From NCBI RefSeq assembly GCF_001636405.1, contig NZ_KV440950.1, positions 2,131,712 through 2,195,711 of the forward strand: 64,000 bases of DNA, read 5' to 3'. Below the pieces are notes generated by a model. That model was not told the DNA's origin. It searched no databases and saw nothing but the letters and a program-made list of their open reading frames with translations. Positions 55,414 through 63,815 of this stretch are shown piece after piece. Origin of the DNA: Peribacillus frigoritolerans (lineage in GTDB: Bacteria > Bacillota > Bacilli > Bacillales > DSM-1321). Position 1 is the first letter of the stretch; every line of letters begins with the position of its first letter. The position numbers were made by a program, and so were the translations under genes.

Positions 55414-55928
55414 GATTTTTTATGGGATTGGACTTCATGATGACGCAGATGATCTGCTTCTTCCGAATATTCCTGCCAATATGGAGTGCCACCACTTTCT
55501 GAAGGTCCTTAACTTTCTGTACAACGAGTCCTGCACAAATGCAATGCAATTGGATGATTTGTACACACGATAGTCCTCTTTAATCTCCATTTTACAAGCT
55601 GGCACCAGTTGGTCTAAAGTAATCATTCATGCTGATCGAATCATGATCATGTTTAAAAAGCATCCCAATCTCCTCAGGTTCCCAGTCTGAAAGGTCCGTA
55701 TGGTCTCATCCCAAACCATGATTTTATAAGAAGACTTGGTCACCCTTCATGTTTTACTTTTTTATGGAGTGGAACCCTCACTGGATTGAAGAAATCTGCG
55801 ACACTCCTGCCGAATAACTGGCAGCCGAGACCCCACAGGCGCTTGCGCCGAGGAGGCTTGGCAGACAGTCGGCGGAAAGGGAGCGGATTACTGAAATCAA
55901 CTGCAACTTTTTTTAAATAAAAAGACGT
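55414..55928. other. Gene-free stretch after efp where yqhV is expected
   Basis: In B. subtilis a small gene (yqhV) lies between efp and spoIIIAA; no equivalent is readable here. Short minus-strand frames (for instance at 55435-55626) lack ribosome sites. The stretch includes a copy of the GC-rich intergenic element. It looks like decayed or inserted DNA. Confidence 0.5.
55795..55920. repeat. GC-rich intergenic element, copy 2
   Basis: GCGACACTCCTGCCGAATAA, GAGACCCCACAGGCGC, TTGCGCCGAGGAGGC and GTCGGCGGAAAGGGAGCG follow the same order as blocks in the element at 25265-25375. The identity is partial and the terminal inverted repeat is not evident here, so this is an older or shorter copy. Confidence 0.6.
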
Positions 55929-55958
55929 AGACCGAGATTAATTTCTCGGTCTTTTTTA
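55929..55958 (+). terminator. Terminator-like hairpin before spoIIIAA
   Basis: Stem AGACCGAGA / TCTCGGTCT with loop TTAATT and six T. It insulates the spoIIIA operon from upstream reading. Confidence 0.85.
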
Positions 55959-56011
55959 GATTCAGGAGGTTATAAAAAAATCAATAAATGGTCGATTTCT
56001 TTAATAGCCTG

Positions 56012-56040
56012 TCATCATTATGGGCTTGTCGGCATATATT
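56012..56040 (+). promoter_or_regulatory. SigE-like promoter of the spoIIIA operon
   Basis: TCATCAT (56012-56018), a 14-bp spacer and CATATATT (56033-56040) agree with the SigE consensus KMATATT-N14-CATACAHT at 5 of 7 and 7 of 8 places. spoIIIA in B. subtilis is expressed in the mother cell by SigE. Confidence 0.65.
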
Positions 56041-56075
56041 TTATTGAAAGTGGTGTATACAGGAGGATTGTCAAA

Positions 56076-57008
56076 ATGGAAACGATTCTTTCTTTTTTAC
56101 CGAAAAGTTTATACGAGCAACTCCGCGGTATGACACCGATGATGATCGATAGGATGGAAGAACTGCGAATTCGGGTTGGCAGGCCGCTTGAGGTCATTGT
56201 AGGGGGGGAACCATACTTTTTTTCCTATGAAGTGACCCATTCGGATGCAGATCAATTATTGAATAATATAGGTCAATTTTCGTTATATACGCTTGAGGAA
56301 GAATTAAAGCGAGGATATATAACCATAGCGGGCGGACATCGGGTGGGGCTTGCTGGCAAGGTGATCCTGGAAAATGGTTCGGTCAAAGCGATCAGGGATA
56401 TTTCCTCATTCAATATTCGGGTTGCACGTGAAAAAATAGGTGCAGCTGAACCTCTCACTTCATATTTATATGACGGGGAATGGCAGCATACCATGTTAAT
56501 CGGTGCTCCGCAAACGGGAAAAACGACCATATTACGTGATATTGCAAGAATGATATCCAGTGGTAATGAAAAACTCGGCATTGCCCCTCAAAAGGTGGGG
56601 ATAGTGGACGAGCGCTCAGAAATTGCCGGATGTGTGCATGGAGTGCCGCAGCTCGAATTCGGAACAAGGGTTGATGTTCTCGATGGATGTCCCAAAGCGG
56701 AAGGGATGATGATGATGATCCGTTCGATGTCCCCGGATGTATTGATCGTGGATGAAATAGGCCGCGAAGCGGATACGCAGGCTGTGCTGGAAGCCGTTAA
56801 TGCAGGTATTAAACTCATGATAACCACGCATGGCCATACACTGGATGAAATCAAGAAGAGACCCATTATCGCTGAAATATTAAAGCAAAACATCTTTGAA
56901 CGCTTTATTGAATTAAAAAGAAGTAAATCCGGTAGGAGGGGCTACAAAGTCCTTGATGCAGCAGGGATTCCCATTTACTTAGGAGAAAGTGTGAACCCGG
57001 ATGTTTAA
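56076..57008 (+). CDS. spoIIIAA: Stage III sporulation ATPase SpoIIIAA
   Basis: SpoIIIAA is the secretion-type ATPase of the SpoIIIA-SpoIIQ feeding channel that joins mother cell and forespore. Walker A is GAPQTGKT at residues 143-150, Walker B-like LIVDEIGREAD near 225, and TTHGHTLDEI resembles the His box. The N-terminal part includes AGGHRVGLAGKV. 310 residues. ATG 56076 follows ACAGGAGGA. First gene of the operon. Confidence 0.95.
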   Translation: METILSFLPKSLYEQLRGMTPMMIDRMEELRIRVGRPLEVIVGGEPYFFSYEVTHSDADQLLNNIGQFSLYTLEEELKRGYITIAGGHRVGLAGKVILENGSVKAIRDISSFNIRVAREKIGAAEPLTSYLYDGEWQHTMLIGAPQTGKTTILRDIARMISSGNEKLGIAPQKVGIVDERSEIAGCVHGVPQLEFGTRVDVLDGCPKAEGMMMMIRSMSPDVLIVDEIGREADTQAVLEAVNAGIKLMITTHGHTLDEIKKRPIIAEILKQNIFERFIELKRSKSGRRGYKVLDAAGIPIYLGESVNPDV

Positions 57009-57516
57009 GTTAATAGGAGCAGCGATAATTATTATAGCGACGACTTGGGCAGGTTTTGAAGCGGCGAAAAAATTAAGTATGAGGCCTCGTCAACTGAGAC
57101 AGCTGAAAGTCGCCATGCAATCGCTTGAAGCTGAAATCATGTTCGGTCATACACCTTTGAAAGAAGCGGCAAGGAAACTTTCTAAACAGATGGCCAAACC
57201 TTTGTCCAGCTTTTTCGATACATTTGCAAATCGGCTCGAGTCAGGTGAAACCACCGTCAAAGAAGCATGGGATGATAGTTTGAAGAAAATATGGCAATCC
57301 CTTGCTTTAAAACAGGGAGAATTCGAGATTCTTTCACAGTTTGGGGAGACGCTTGGGAAAAGCGATAAATATCATCAGCAAAAGCAAATCATGCTAACGA
57401 TGGCACATCTGGAACGGGAAGAAACCGATGCACTCGACCGCCAGGGGAAATATGAAAAAATGATGAAAAGTCTTGGTTTTTTATCAGGGCTATTATTGAT
57501 CATCTTGCTGATGTAG
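57001..57516 (+). CDS. spoIIIAB: Stage III sporulation protein SpoIIIAB
   Basis: A 171-residue protein with N- and C-terminal membrane helices (about 3-18 and 155-170) and a helical cytosolic middle (RQLKVAMQSLEAEIMFGHTP), related to the GspF platform of type II secretion. ATG 57001 overlaps the spoIIIAA end by eight bases. Part of the feeding-channel base. Confidence 0.94.
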   Translation: MFKLIGAAIIIIATTWAGFEAAKKLSMRPRQLRQLKVAMQSLEAEIMFGHTPLKEAARKLSKQMAKPLSSFFDTFANRLESGETTVKEAWDDSLKKIWQSLALKQGEFEILSQFGETLGKSDKYHQQKQIMLTMAHLEREETDALDRQGKYEKMMKSLGFLSGLLLIILLM

Positions 57517-57537
57517 GAATATGTGGGGGGAATGAAA

Positions 57538-57741
57538 ATGGGCATTGACGTGGACATCATATTTAAAATAGCGGGTGTGGGGCTTGTAGTGGCATTTCTT
57601 CACACGATACTCGATCAGGTTGGGAAGAAGGAATATGCCCAGTGGGTGACACTTTTCGGATTTATCTATATTTTATTCATGGTTGCTTCTGTAGTAGAGG
57701 ATTTATTTCAAAAAATTAAATCTGTATTTCTATTTCAGTAA
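57538..57741 (+). CDS. spoIIIAC: Stage III sporulation protein SpoIIIAC
   Basis: A 67-residue membrane protein with two helices (IIFKIAGVGLVVAFLHTI and WVTLFGFIYILFMVASVV) and the conserved LDQVGKKEYAQ turn. ATG 57538 reproduces the family start MGIDVDIIF; ATG 57532 and GTG 57523 overlap the ribosome site GTGGGGGGA. Component of the SpoIIIA complex. Confidence 0.94.
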   Translation: MGIDVDIIFKIAGVGLVVAFLHTILDQVGKKEYAQWVTLFGFIYILFMVASVVEDLFQKIKSVFLFQ

Positions 57742-57755
57742 GGGAGGGATTCGCG

Positions 57756-58145
57756 ATTGAAATCATAAAAATCGTGGCCATTGCCCTAGTTGCCACCTTT
57801 TTGGCACTGATCGTCAAAGAGCAAAAACCAAATTTAGCATTCCTGCTTGTTGTTTTTGTAGGATGCTCCATTTTTCTTTTTTTAGCTGACAAGATATACG
57901 AAATCATTCTAATGTTAGAAAAAATTGCAGTTAATGCGAATGTAAATACCGTGTATCTAGAGACCATTTTAAAAATAATCGGAATTGCCTATATTGCAGA
58001 ATTCGCTTCACAAATTACAAAAGATGCAGGGCAAGGTTCGCTCGCTTCCAAAATAGAATTGAGCGGAAAAATCTTGATTCTTGCCATGGCGATTCCGATT
58101 TTGACCGTCATTATCGAAACGATTCTAAAGATGCTCCCAAGTTAA
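57756..58145 (+). CDS. spoIIIAD: Stage III sporulation protein SpoIIIAD (probable ATT start)
   Basis: The membrane protein of 129 residues has three to four helices and the motif KIYEIILMLEKIAVNANVNT. The family N-terminus (IDIVQIVGLGLIATF in B. subtilis) aligns with (M)EIIKIVAIALVATF here only if translation begins at the ATT at 57756, seven bases after AGGGAGGG. No ATG, GTG or TTG occurs in frame between the upstream stop (57717) and GTG 57774, which lies 25 bases from the ribosome site and would remove part of the first helix. ATT initiation, or a sequencing error for ATG, is inferred. Confidence 0.85.
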   Translation: MEIIKIVAIALVATFLALIVKEQKPNLAFLLVVFVGCSIFLFLADKIYEIILMLEKIAVNANVNTVYLETILKIIGIAYIAEFASQITKDAGQGSLASKIELSGKILILAMAIPILTVIIETILKMLPS

Positions 58146-58175
58146 TGGATTACTCCTAGTCAATGAGGTGAATGT

Positions 58176-59384
58176 ATGAAGCAGCGGATGCCTTACTTAT
58201 CCATACTATTCGTTTTACTCTTTTTTTTGCATGCATCTATTGGACAAGCTGCCGAAAATCCAGAAAATGGTGAAGTTGATCAAGAGCCGATCATGCAGTC
58301 CGAACTGGTACAAGCCCAAATAGAAAGGCTGGGCGTCGATGAGCTCAAACAATATTGGGATGACATCGTTACGGAATATGGAGGATTCTTACCGGAAAGC
58401 CAGAAAGGGAGCTTCATGGATTTTGTAAGCGGCGATAAGAAATTTTCATTTGATGAATGGATAAAGGGTATCACAAAATTCATTTTTCATGAACTGCTCG
58501 TGAATGGAAAGCTGCTGGGGTCACTCATTTTATTAACCGTTTTCAGCATGTTCCTCCAGTCTTTGCAGAATGCGTTCGAGCAAAGCTCCGTAAGTAAGGT
58601 CGCTTATGCAATCGTTTATATGGTGCTGATCATTTTGGCACTTAACAGTTTTCATGTGGCGATTGAATATACAAAAGATACGATAGATTTGATGATTTCC
58701 TTTTTAATGGCGCTCATCCCTTTACTCTTGGCATTGATAGCTGCTTCAGGCGGACTTGTATCGGCAGCCTTCTTTCATCCGGTATTGATGTTTTTGATGA
58801 ATACAAGCGGCATCTTGATTCAGTTCGTCGTCCTTCCGTTATTATTCTTTGCAGCGATTTTAAGCATAGTCAGCACGTTGACCGAACATTACAAAGTGAC
58901 ACAGCTGGCACAACTTCTCCGTAATTTTGCCATCGGGATCCTTGGAGCATTCATGACCATATTCCTTGGTGTGATATCCGTTCAGGGAGCATCCTCAGCT
59001 GTAGCTGACGGAGTGACGATCAGGACAGCCAAATTCGTGACAGGTAACTTTATACCGGTCATAGGGCGCATGTTTACCGATGCAACGGATACGGTCATTA
59101 GTGCCTCCGTCCTTTTGAAAAATACAGTGGGATTGTCAGGTGTCATCATTCTCTTGCTCATTACCACATTTCCCGCCATAAAAATCCTGATGATTTCTTT
59201 TGTCTATAAATTGGCAGCGAGTCTTTTGCAGCCGCTGGGCGGAGGACCTGTAATAAAATGCCTTGACATTATAAGTAAAAGCATGATTTATATTTTCGCC
59301 GCATTGGCCATTGTCTCACTTATGTTTTTTTTAAGTATCACGGTAATCATCGCCTCTGGAAACATTACCCTGATGGTTCGTTAG
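58176..59384 (+). CDS. spoIIIAE: Stage III sporulation protein SpoIIIAE
   Basis: The 402-residue protein has a cleavable-looking signal peptide (residues 1-27, ending ASIGQAA), a soluble N-terminal domain of about 85 residues, then eight or so membrane helices with GILGAFMTIFLGVISVQGAS typical of the family. It forms the main membrane part of the SpoIIIA channel. ATG 58176 follows AATGAGGTG. Confidence 0.94.
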   Translation: MKQRMPYLSILFVLLFFLHASIGQAAENPENGEVDQEPIMQSELVQAQIERLGVDELKQYWDDIVTEYGGFLPESQKGSFMDFVSGDKKFSFDEWIKGITKFIFHELLVNGKLLGSLILLTVFSMFLQSLQNAFEQSSVSKVAYAIVYMVLIILALNSFHVAIEYTKDTIDLMISFLMALIPLLLALIAASGGLVSAAFFHPVLMFLMNTSGILIQFVVLPLLFFAAILSIVSTLTEHYKVTQLAQLLRNFAIGILGAFMTIFLGVISVQGASSAVADGVTIRTAKFVTGNFIPVIGRMFTDATDTVISASVLLKNTVGLSGVIILLLITTFPAIKILMISFVYKLAASLLQPLGGGPVIKCLDIISKSMIYIFAALAIVSLMFFLSITVIIASGNITLMVR

Positions 59385-59400
59385 AAAGGAGGGGGACTTG

Positions 59401-60009
59401 GTGAGTTTTTTAGCTGGCTGGGTATCCAACATCATCATATTTGTACTGCTGGCTACTGTGATCGATATGCTTCTGCCGAATTCAGCTTTACAGAAGTATG
59501 CCAAAATGGTTATCGGGCTTTTACTGATTGCAATCATCATCACTCCTATATTGGGATTATTCAATAAGGATTTCGATGATATTCTCACTGCGGCCACTAG
59601 TGAATTTGAGGATCAGAAAAAAAAAGATTTAGGAAATTTGACAGAAATGAAGAAAAAAGAAATACAAGCTACCCAGGGTGCATATATTTTAAAACAAATG
59701 GCTGTTGACTTACAGGCAGAAGTGGAAGAGGAGCTGATGGCGGATTATAACATGAGGATTAGTTCAATTGATGTAGGGGTCAAGAATGAGGAAGAGCCGG
59801 GTGTTGATGATCTGCAGAACATAACCATCTCATTGGAAAAGGCAGAAGGGAAAGAAAACTCGGAGATAGAGGCAGTAGCGAAGGTTGATATCAATACAGA
59901 TAGCCCATCCACTTCGAATGATGCCAATCTGGATGCTGTCAAAAGGTTTCTGGCAACAAGTTGGTCTGTTGATGAAGAGATCATTGAAATCGCCGGGGAA
60001 AGGAAGTGA
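59401..60009 (+). CDS. spoIIIAF: Stage III sporulation protein SpoIIIAF
   Basis: The protein begins MSFLAGWVSNIIIFVLLATV, has two membrane helices (about 7-25 and 38-54) and a soluble ring-building domain rich in Glu and Lys (QATQGAYILKQMAVDLQAEV). GTG 59401 is chosen because it reproduces the B. subtilis start MSFL, with AAAGGAGGGGGA upstream; TTG 59398 one codon earlier is possible. 202 residues. Confidence 0.92.
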   Translation: MSFLAGWVSNIIIFVLLATVIDMLLPNSALQKYAKMVIGLLLIAIIITPILGLFNKDFDDILTAATSEFEDQKKKDLGNLTEMKKKEIQATQGAYILKQMAVDLQAEVEEELMADYNMRISSIDVGVKNEEEPGVDDLQNITISLEKAEGKENSEIEAVAKVDINTDSPSTSNDANLDAVKRFLATSWSVDEEIIEIAGERK

Positions 60010-60016
60010 CTGAGTA

Positions 60017-60688
60017 TTGAACAAAGACAAAGGTCCATTATCCTGGCTGCAAAAACTATTAAATAAAGACCCTGACCAAAAAGAGCCTAAGGAAAAAAAA
60101 CCTTCCCTGTATGTCTATGCTCTAATAGTTGTCCTTTTGGGATCGGGAATCATGATGGCCGGGAATTTGTTAACCACCAACAAGACGGGACAAACATCTG
60201 AAGTGACGACTGTATTCAATAATGATAAACAGCAGGAAGAAGATGGGGATGTTGAAACATTCGGCCAGAAGAAATCAGAGTTCAAGACTACAAAAGACTA
60301 TGAAATATATCTACAGAATGAAATGAAGGAAGCGCTAGAATCCATCGCAGGCGTCCAGGATGTGAAAGTCGTAATCTACGTCGATGCATCCGAGAAAAAA
60401 GTATATGAAAGAAATAAAGTCACCCAAAAACAAGTCACTGAAGAAACCGACCAGGAAGGCGGCAAAAGGACGGTCGAAGACACATCCGTTGATGAACAGC
60501 TAGTTTTGGTCAAGAGCGGTGAAAAAGAAGGACCGATCATTTCGGAAACGAAAAAACCTAGTGTAAGAGGAGTCCTGGTAGTCGCTAAAGGGGCCGAAAA
60601 CATTCAAATAAAGAAGTGGATCATCGAGGCTGTCACACGCTCACTTGACGTACCGAGTCACAGGGTTTCTGTCATGCCTAAAAAATAA
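60017..60688 (+). CDS. spoIIIAG: Stage III sporulation protein SpoIIIAG
   Basis: SpoIIIAG forms a large ring in the space between the two membranes around the forespore. The 223 residues have a basic N-terminus (MNKDKGPLSWLQKLLNKDPD), one membrane helix (about 30-48) and the ring-building domain with NEMKEALESIAGVQDVKVVI. TTG 60017 follows AAGGAAGTGA. The GRxxxVDVD-type beta insert region is Lys/Asp-rich (QEEDGDVE). Confidence 0.93.
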   Translation: MNKDKGPLSWLQKLLNKDPDQKEPKEKKPSLYVYALIVVLLGSGIMMAGNLLTTNKTGQTSEVTTVFNNDKQQEEDGDVETFGQKKSEFKTTKDYEIYLQNEMKEALESIAGVQDVKVVIYVDASEKKVYERNKVTQKQVTEETDQEGGKRTVEDTSVDEQLVLVKSGEKEGPIISETKKPSVRGVLVVAKGAENIQIKKWIIEAVTRSLDVPSHRVSVMPKK

Positions 60689-60702
60689 GGGGGAAAATCT
60701 AC

Positions 60703-61296
60703 ATGTTATTAAAAAAACAAACCGTTTGGTTATTGACTATGCTAAGTCTGGTCGTTGTGCTTTCAGTCTATTATTTAACCGCTCCTGAAGAAAATGCCGC
60801 CGACATGACGGCAACAGAGCAAATGGAACAGGAAGAAAATAAAACAGAAAGTAAAACAGAGAACAAAGCAGAGACAAAAGGGGAAAATAAAAGTGAAAAA
60901 GAAACTTCCAAAAATGCAGAAGGTTCCTCAGTAACCATTGCATCTGGAGATGAGTTCGAATCGTTAAGGATGCAGATTGAAGATGAACGGGCGAAGCTGA
61001 ATGAAGAATTGACTGCTAAGATGGGCAACACAGAACTATCAGCTGAAGAAAGAGACGAGGCTTATGCAAAAATCGAACAATTAAGTGAAACGAAAGTGAA
61101 AGAAAATATCATTGAAAACTTAATTGTTGCCATGGATTACAATGCCGCACTGGTCCGGGTTGACGGAACGGATGTTAAGGTAAGTGTCAAGGCGGATAAA
61201 CAAACGAAAACAGAGGCCAATAACATTATCCGCCTCGTAAGGAAAGAAGTGAGCGATGCACAAAATGTAGTGGTCGATTTCCAACCGGAAAAGTAA
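60703..61296 (+). CDS. spoIIIAH: Stage III sporulation protein SpoIIIAH
   Basis: SpoIIIAH spans the mother-cell membrane with one helix (residues 8-26) and pairs with SpoIIQ from the forespore. A low-complexity linker of Glu, Lys, Thr and Asn (about residues 40-70) is longer than in B. subtilis and looks like a local repeat of K-T-E-N/S-K. The ring-building domain follows (ELTAKMGNTELSAEERDEAY; NAALVRVDGTDVKVSVKADK). ATG 60703 has AAGGGGGAAAA upstream. Last gene of the operon. Confidence 0.94.
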   Translation: MLLKKQTVWLLTMLSLVVVLSVYYLTAPEENAADMTATEQMEQEENKTESKTENKAETKGENKSEKETSKNAEGSSVTIASGDEFESLRMQIEDERAKLNEELTAKMGNTELSAEERDEAYAKIEQLSETKVKENIIENLIVAMDYNAALVRVDGTDVKVSVKADKQTKTEANNIIRLVRKEVSDAQNVVVDFQPEK

Positions 61297-61349
61297 ACAC
61301 ACATACAGAAAAAAGTGACTGATACAGAACAGTTCAACATCATAAAAAT

Positions 61350-61388
61350 TTGAAAGCCCCCTTAATAAAAAAATGGGAGGCTTTTTAT
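61350..61388 (+). terminator. Terminator of the spoIIIA operon
   Basis: AAAGCCCCC pairs with GGGAGGCTTT (one bulge) around an A-rich loop, followed by T5. Confidence 0.75.
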
Positions 61389-61919
61389 TATGATTTTATT
61401 AACTATCTCACAAACCTGGAAACTTTTGAGGAAAAGTTTTTTTATGTCGATTGGAATCAGGAACTCAAATAGAAATGGTGATAATGATCATCCGTAATAT
61501 TCTAGAAAAGTAATTACAATGGATATTATGGCTGGTTTCCCAGGAATGAAATGCAAAATTAAAGAGCAAGCGTTAAGGCGCCCAAGTTGATAAATATTCA
61601 CAATATTATAATAAAGGTGTAAGATGGAAGTATGGATATTCAGTAACAATTAATCTATCATTGAATTTGTATAAGCTAATATTGTATGATGTTAGAAGCT
61701 GGTCATAAACTTTTCAATTTTCTTAGGGAAACAATATTTTGAGAAAGTGAAATATCTGTTATAATACAGATGAGGTTTGTAGTCAGTTTATTCGCATTCG
61801 CGTAAAGAAAGCGGCTACTTTGTGCAGTATTGGACAAAGTAGGATAAGCTAAGGGTAGGGTTACATAAAATATTATTGCCTCACAAACTCATATTAAATT
61901 AGACAAGGGGTGCCACAAA
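61389..61919. other. Leader and promoter region of accB
   Basis: No long ORF. It holds a promoter (61737-61765), a hairpin CTACTTTG / CAAAGTAG (61815-61842) in the transcribed leader, and a nine-codon frame at 61624-61653 (MEVWIFSNN) behind AAAGGTG, which is too short to support as a gene. Confidence 0.5.
61737..61765 (+). promoter_or_regulatory. SigA-type promoter of accBC
   Basis: TTTTGA (61737-61742), 17 bp, then TATAAT (61760-61765) with an upstream TG, making an extended -10. It would give a 150-base leader before accB. No FapR-like site is obvious. Confidence 0.65.
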
Positions 61920-62420
61920 ATGAAAGTGCAAGAAATTCGTGAAATTATTAAGTTAGTCGATCAATCAAATATCGGTGAATTCGTTTTCGAAAATGAAGGA
62001 ACGAAAATTAAATTGAAAAAAACCGAAACGGGTACAGTATTACACCAAGCAGCAGTTGCTCCAGATGTTGTTCAAGCCAATGCAGCTGTAGAGGTCAAGC
62101 CCGCAGCGGCCCCTGCCCCTGAAGTACCGAAAGCTGTTGAACCTGCAAAACCGGCTGCTGCCGTCACTGAACAGGAAAATTTACATAAAATCACTTCCCC
62201 GATGGTAGGGACATTCTACCAATCTCCTGCACCGGATTCACCTGCATACGTAAAAGCAGGCGATAAAGTGACAGGGGATTCCATCGTCTGCATCGTGGAA
62301 GCCATGAAACTTTTCAATGAAATCGAAGCTGAAGTAAGCGGTGAAATCGTGGAAGTCCTTGTAAAAGAAGGTCAGCTTGTAGAATATGGTCAACCATTAT
62401 TTTTAGTAAAGCCGGAATGA
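61920..62420 (+). CDS. accB: Acetyl-CoA carboxylase biotin carboxyl carrier protein
   Basis: AccB carries the biotin that is carboxylated by AccC and passes CO2 to acetyl-CoA, the first step of fatty acid synthesis. Lys130 in [13 protein letters not shown] is the biotinylation site in the C-terminal lipoyl-like domain (residues 88-166). The middle is an Ala/Pro-rich flexible linker. 166 residues. GGGGTGCC lies before ATG 61920. Followed 14 bases later by accC. Confidence 0.96.
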   Translation: MKVQEIREIIKLVDQSNIGEFVFENEGTKIKLKKTETGTVLHQAAVAPDVVQANAAVEVKPAAAPAPEVPKAVEPAKPAAAVTEQENLHKITSPMVGTFYQSPAPDSPAYVKAGDKVTGDSIVCIVEAMKLFNEIEAEVSGEIVEVLVKEGQLVEYGQPLFLVKPE

Positions 62421-62434
62421 GGAGCTGTTTCTAA

Positions 62435-63787
62435 ATGATTAAAAAGGTATTAATTGCCAATCGTGGGGAAATTGCTGTCCGAATCATCCGGGCATGCAAG
62501 GAATTAGGAATCGAGACTGTTGCTGTCTATTCAGAAGCAGATAAAGAAGCATTACATGTTCAAATTGCTGATGAAGCATATTGCATCGGTCCTAAATTAT
62601 CAAAAGACAGTTATTTAAATACAACCAACATTATCAGCACAGCCAAGAAAACGGGATCCGATGCAATTCATCCGGGATATGGTTTCCTAGCTGAAAATGC
62701 CGACTTTGCCGAGCTATGCCGTGAATGCAATATCATTTTCATCGGTCCTAGCCCCGAAGCGATCAATAAAATGGGAACAAAGGACGTAGCAAGGGAAACC
62801 ATGCGCAAAGCTGGTGTACCGATCGTGCCAGGTTCTAAAGGCATAATCAAAGATACGGATGAGGGTGTAGCACTAGCTAATGAAATGGGCTATCCAGTCA
62901 TCATCAAAGCTACTGCAGGCGGAGGCGGTAAAGGTATCCGCGTCGCAAGGACGGAAGAAGATCTCATCAAGGGCATTAACATCACGCAACAGGAAGCCGC
63001 GACGGCATTCGGGAATCCTGGCGTGTATATTGAAAAGTTCATTGAGGACTTCCGTCACGTTGAAATACAGGTCATGGCAGATAATCATGGCAACGCCATC
63101 CATTTAGGTGAGCGTGATTGTACGGTCCAACGACGTTTGCAAAAACTTGTTGAAGAAACCCCGTCACCGGCGTTGGATGGTGAAATACGTGCGGAAATGG
63201 GGCAGGCCGCTGTGACGGCTGCACTTGCCGTAAACTATTCAGGTGCCGGAACAGTAGAATTTATTTATGACTATGTGAATAGAAAATACTACTTTATGGA
63301 AATGAATACACGTATCCAGGTTGAGCACCCAGTTACAGAAATGGTAACGGGCGTGGATTTGATTAAAGAACAGATCAAAGTTGCTTCAGGCAACAAACTA
63401 TCGCTTTCGCAAGAGGATGTCACATATAACGGATGGTCTATCGAATGCCGGATCAATGCCGAAAATCCAGAAAAGAATTTCATGCCTTCCGCAGGTAAGA
63501 TTCAAATGTATTTACCTCCAGGCGGCTACGGGGTTCGTGTTGATTCTGCGGCATACCCTGGGTACTCGATACCGCCGTATTACGATTCCATGATCGCTAA
63601 ATTGATTGTCCATGCACCGACTAGAGAAGAGGCGATCGAGAAGATGAAACGCGCCTTGGGTGAGTTTGTCATTGAAGGGATCAGTACCACAATTCCTTTC
63701 CATATTAAGTTACTTCAGCATGAACAATTTGTTTCCGGGGAATTTAATACCAAATTCCTTGAAATATATGATGTAATGAACTCATAA
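62435..63787 (+). CDS. accC: Biotin carboxylase subunit of acetyl-CoA carboxylase
   Basis: AccC carboxylates biotin with ATP and bicarbonate. The 450 residues show the carboxylase N-terminal domain ([20 protein letters not shown]), the ATP-grasp glycine-rich loop [14 protein letters not shown] near residue 160, [17 protein letters not shown], and the active-site [18 protein letters not shown]. All intact. ATG 62435 with GGAGCTG upstream. Forms accBC, followed by the Asp23-family gene. Confidence 0.97.
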   Translation: MIKKVLIANRGEIAVRIIRACKELGIETVAVYSEADKEALHVQIADEAYCIGPKLSKDSYLNTTNIISTAKKTGSDAIHPGYGFLAENADFAELCRECNIIFIGPSPEAINKMGTKDVARETMRKAGVPIVPGSKGIIKDTDEGVALANEMGYPVIIKATAGGGGKGIRVARTEEDLIKGINITQQEAATAFGNPGVYIEKFIEDFRHVEIQVMADNHGNAIHLGERDCTVQRRLQKLVEETPSPALDGEIRAEMGQAAVTAALAVNYSGAGTVEFIYDYVNRKYYFMEMNTRIQVEHPVTEMVTGVDLIKEQIKVASGNKLSLSQEDVTYNGWSIECRINAENPEKNFMPSAGKIQMYLPPGGYGVRVDSAAYPGYSIPPYYDSMIAKLIVHAPTREEAIEKMKRALGEFVIEGISTTIPFHIKLLQHEQFVSGEFNTKFLEIYDVMNS

Positions 63788-63815
63788 TGTAAAGGAAGAC
63801 AGGAGGTGCTTTTGA

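Noticed and set aside
55435..55626. Minus-strand frame of 63 codons after efp
   Set aside because: No ribosome site, no recognisable protein features, lies in a decayed gap; a second frame overlaps it on the same strand.
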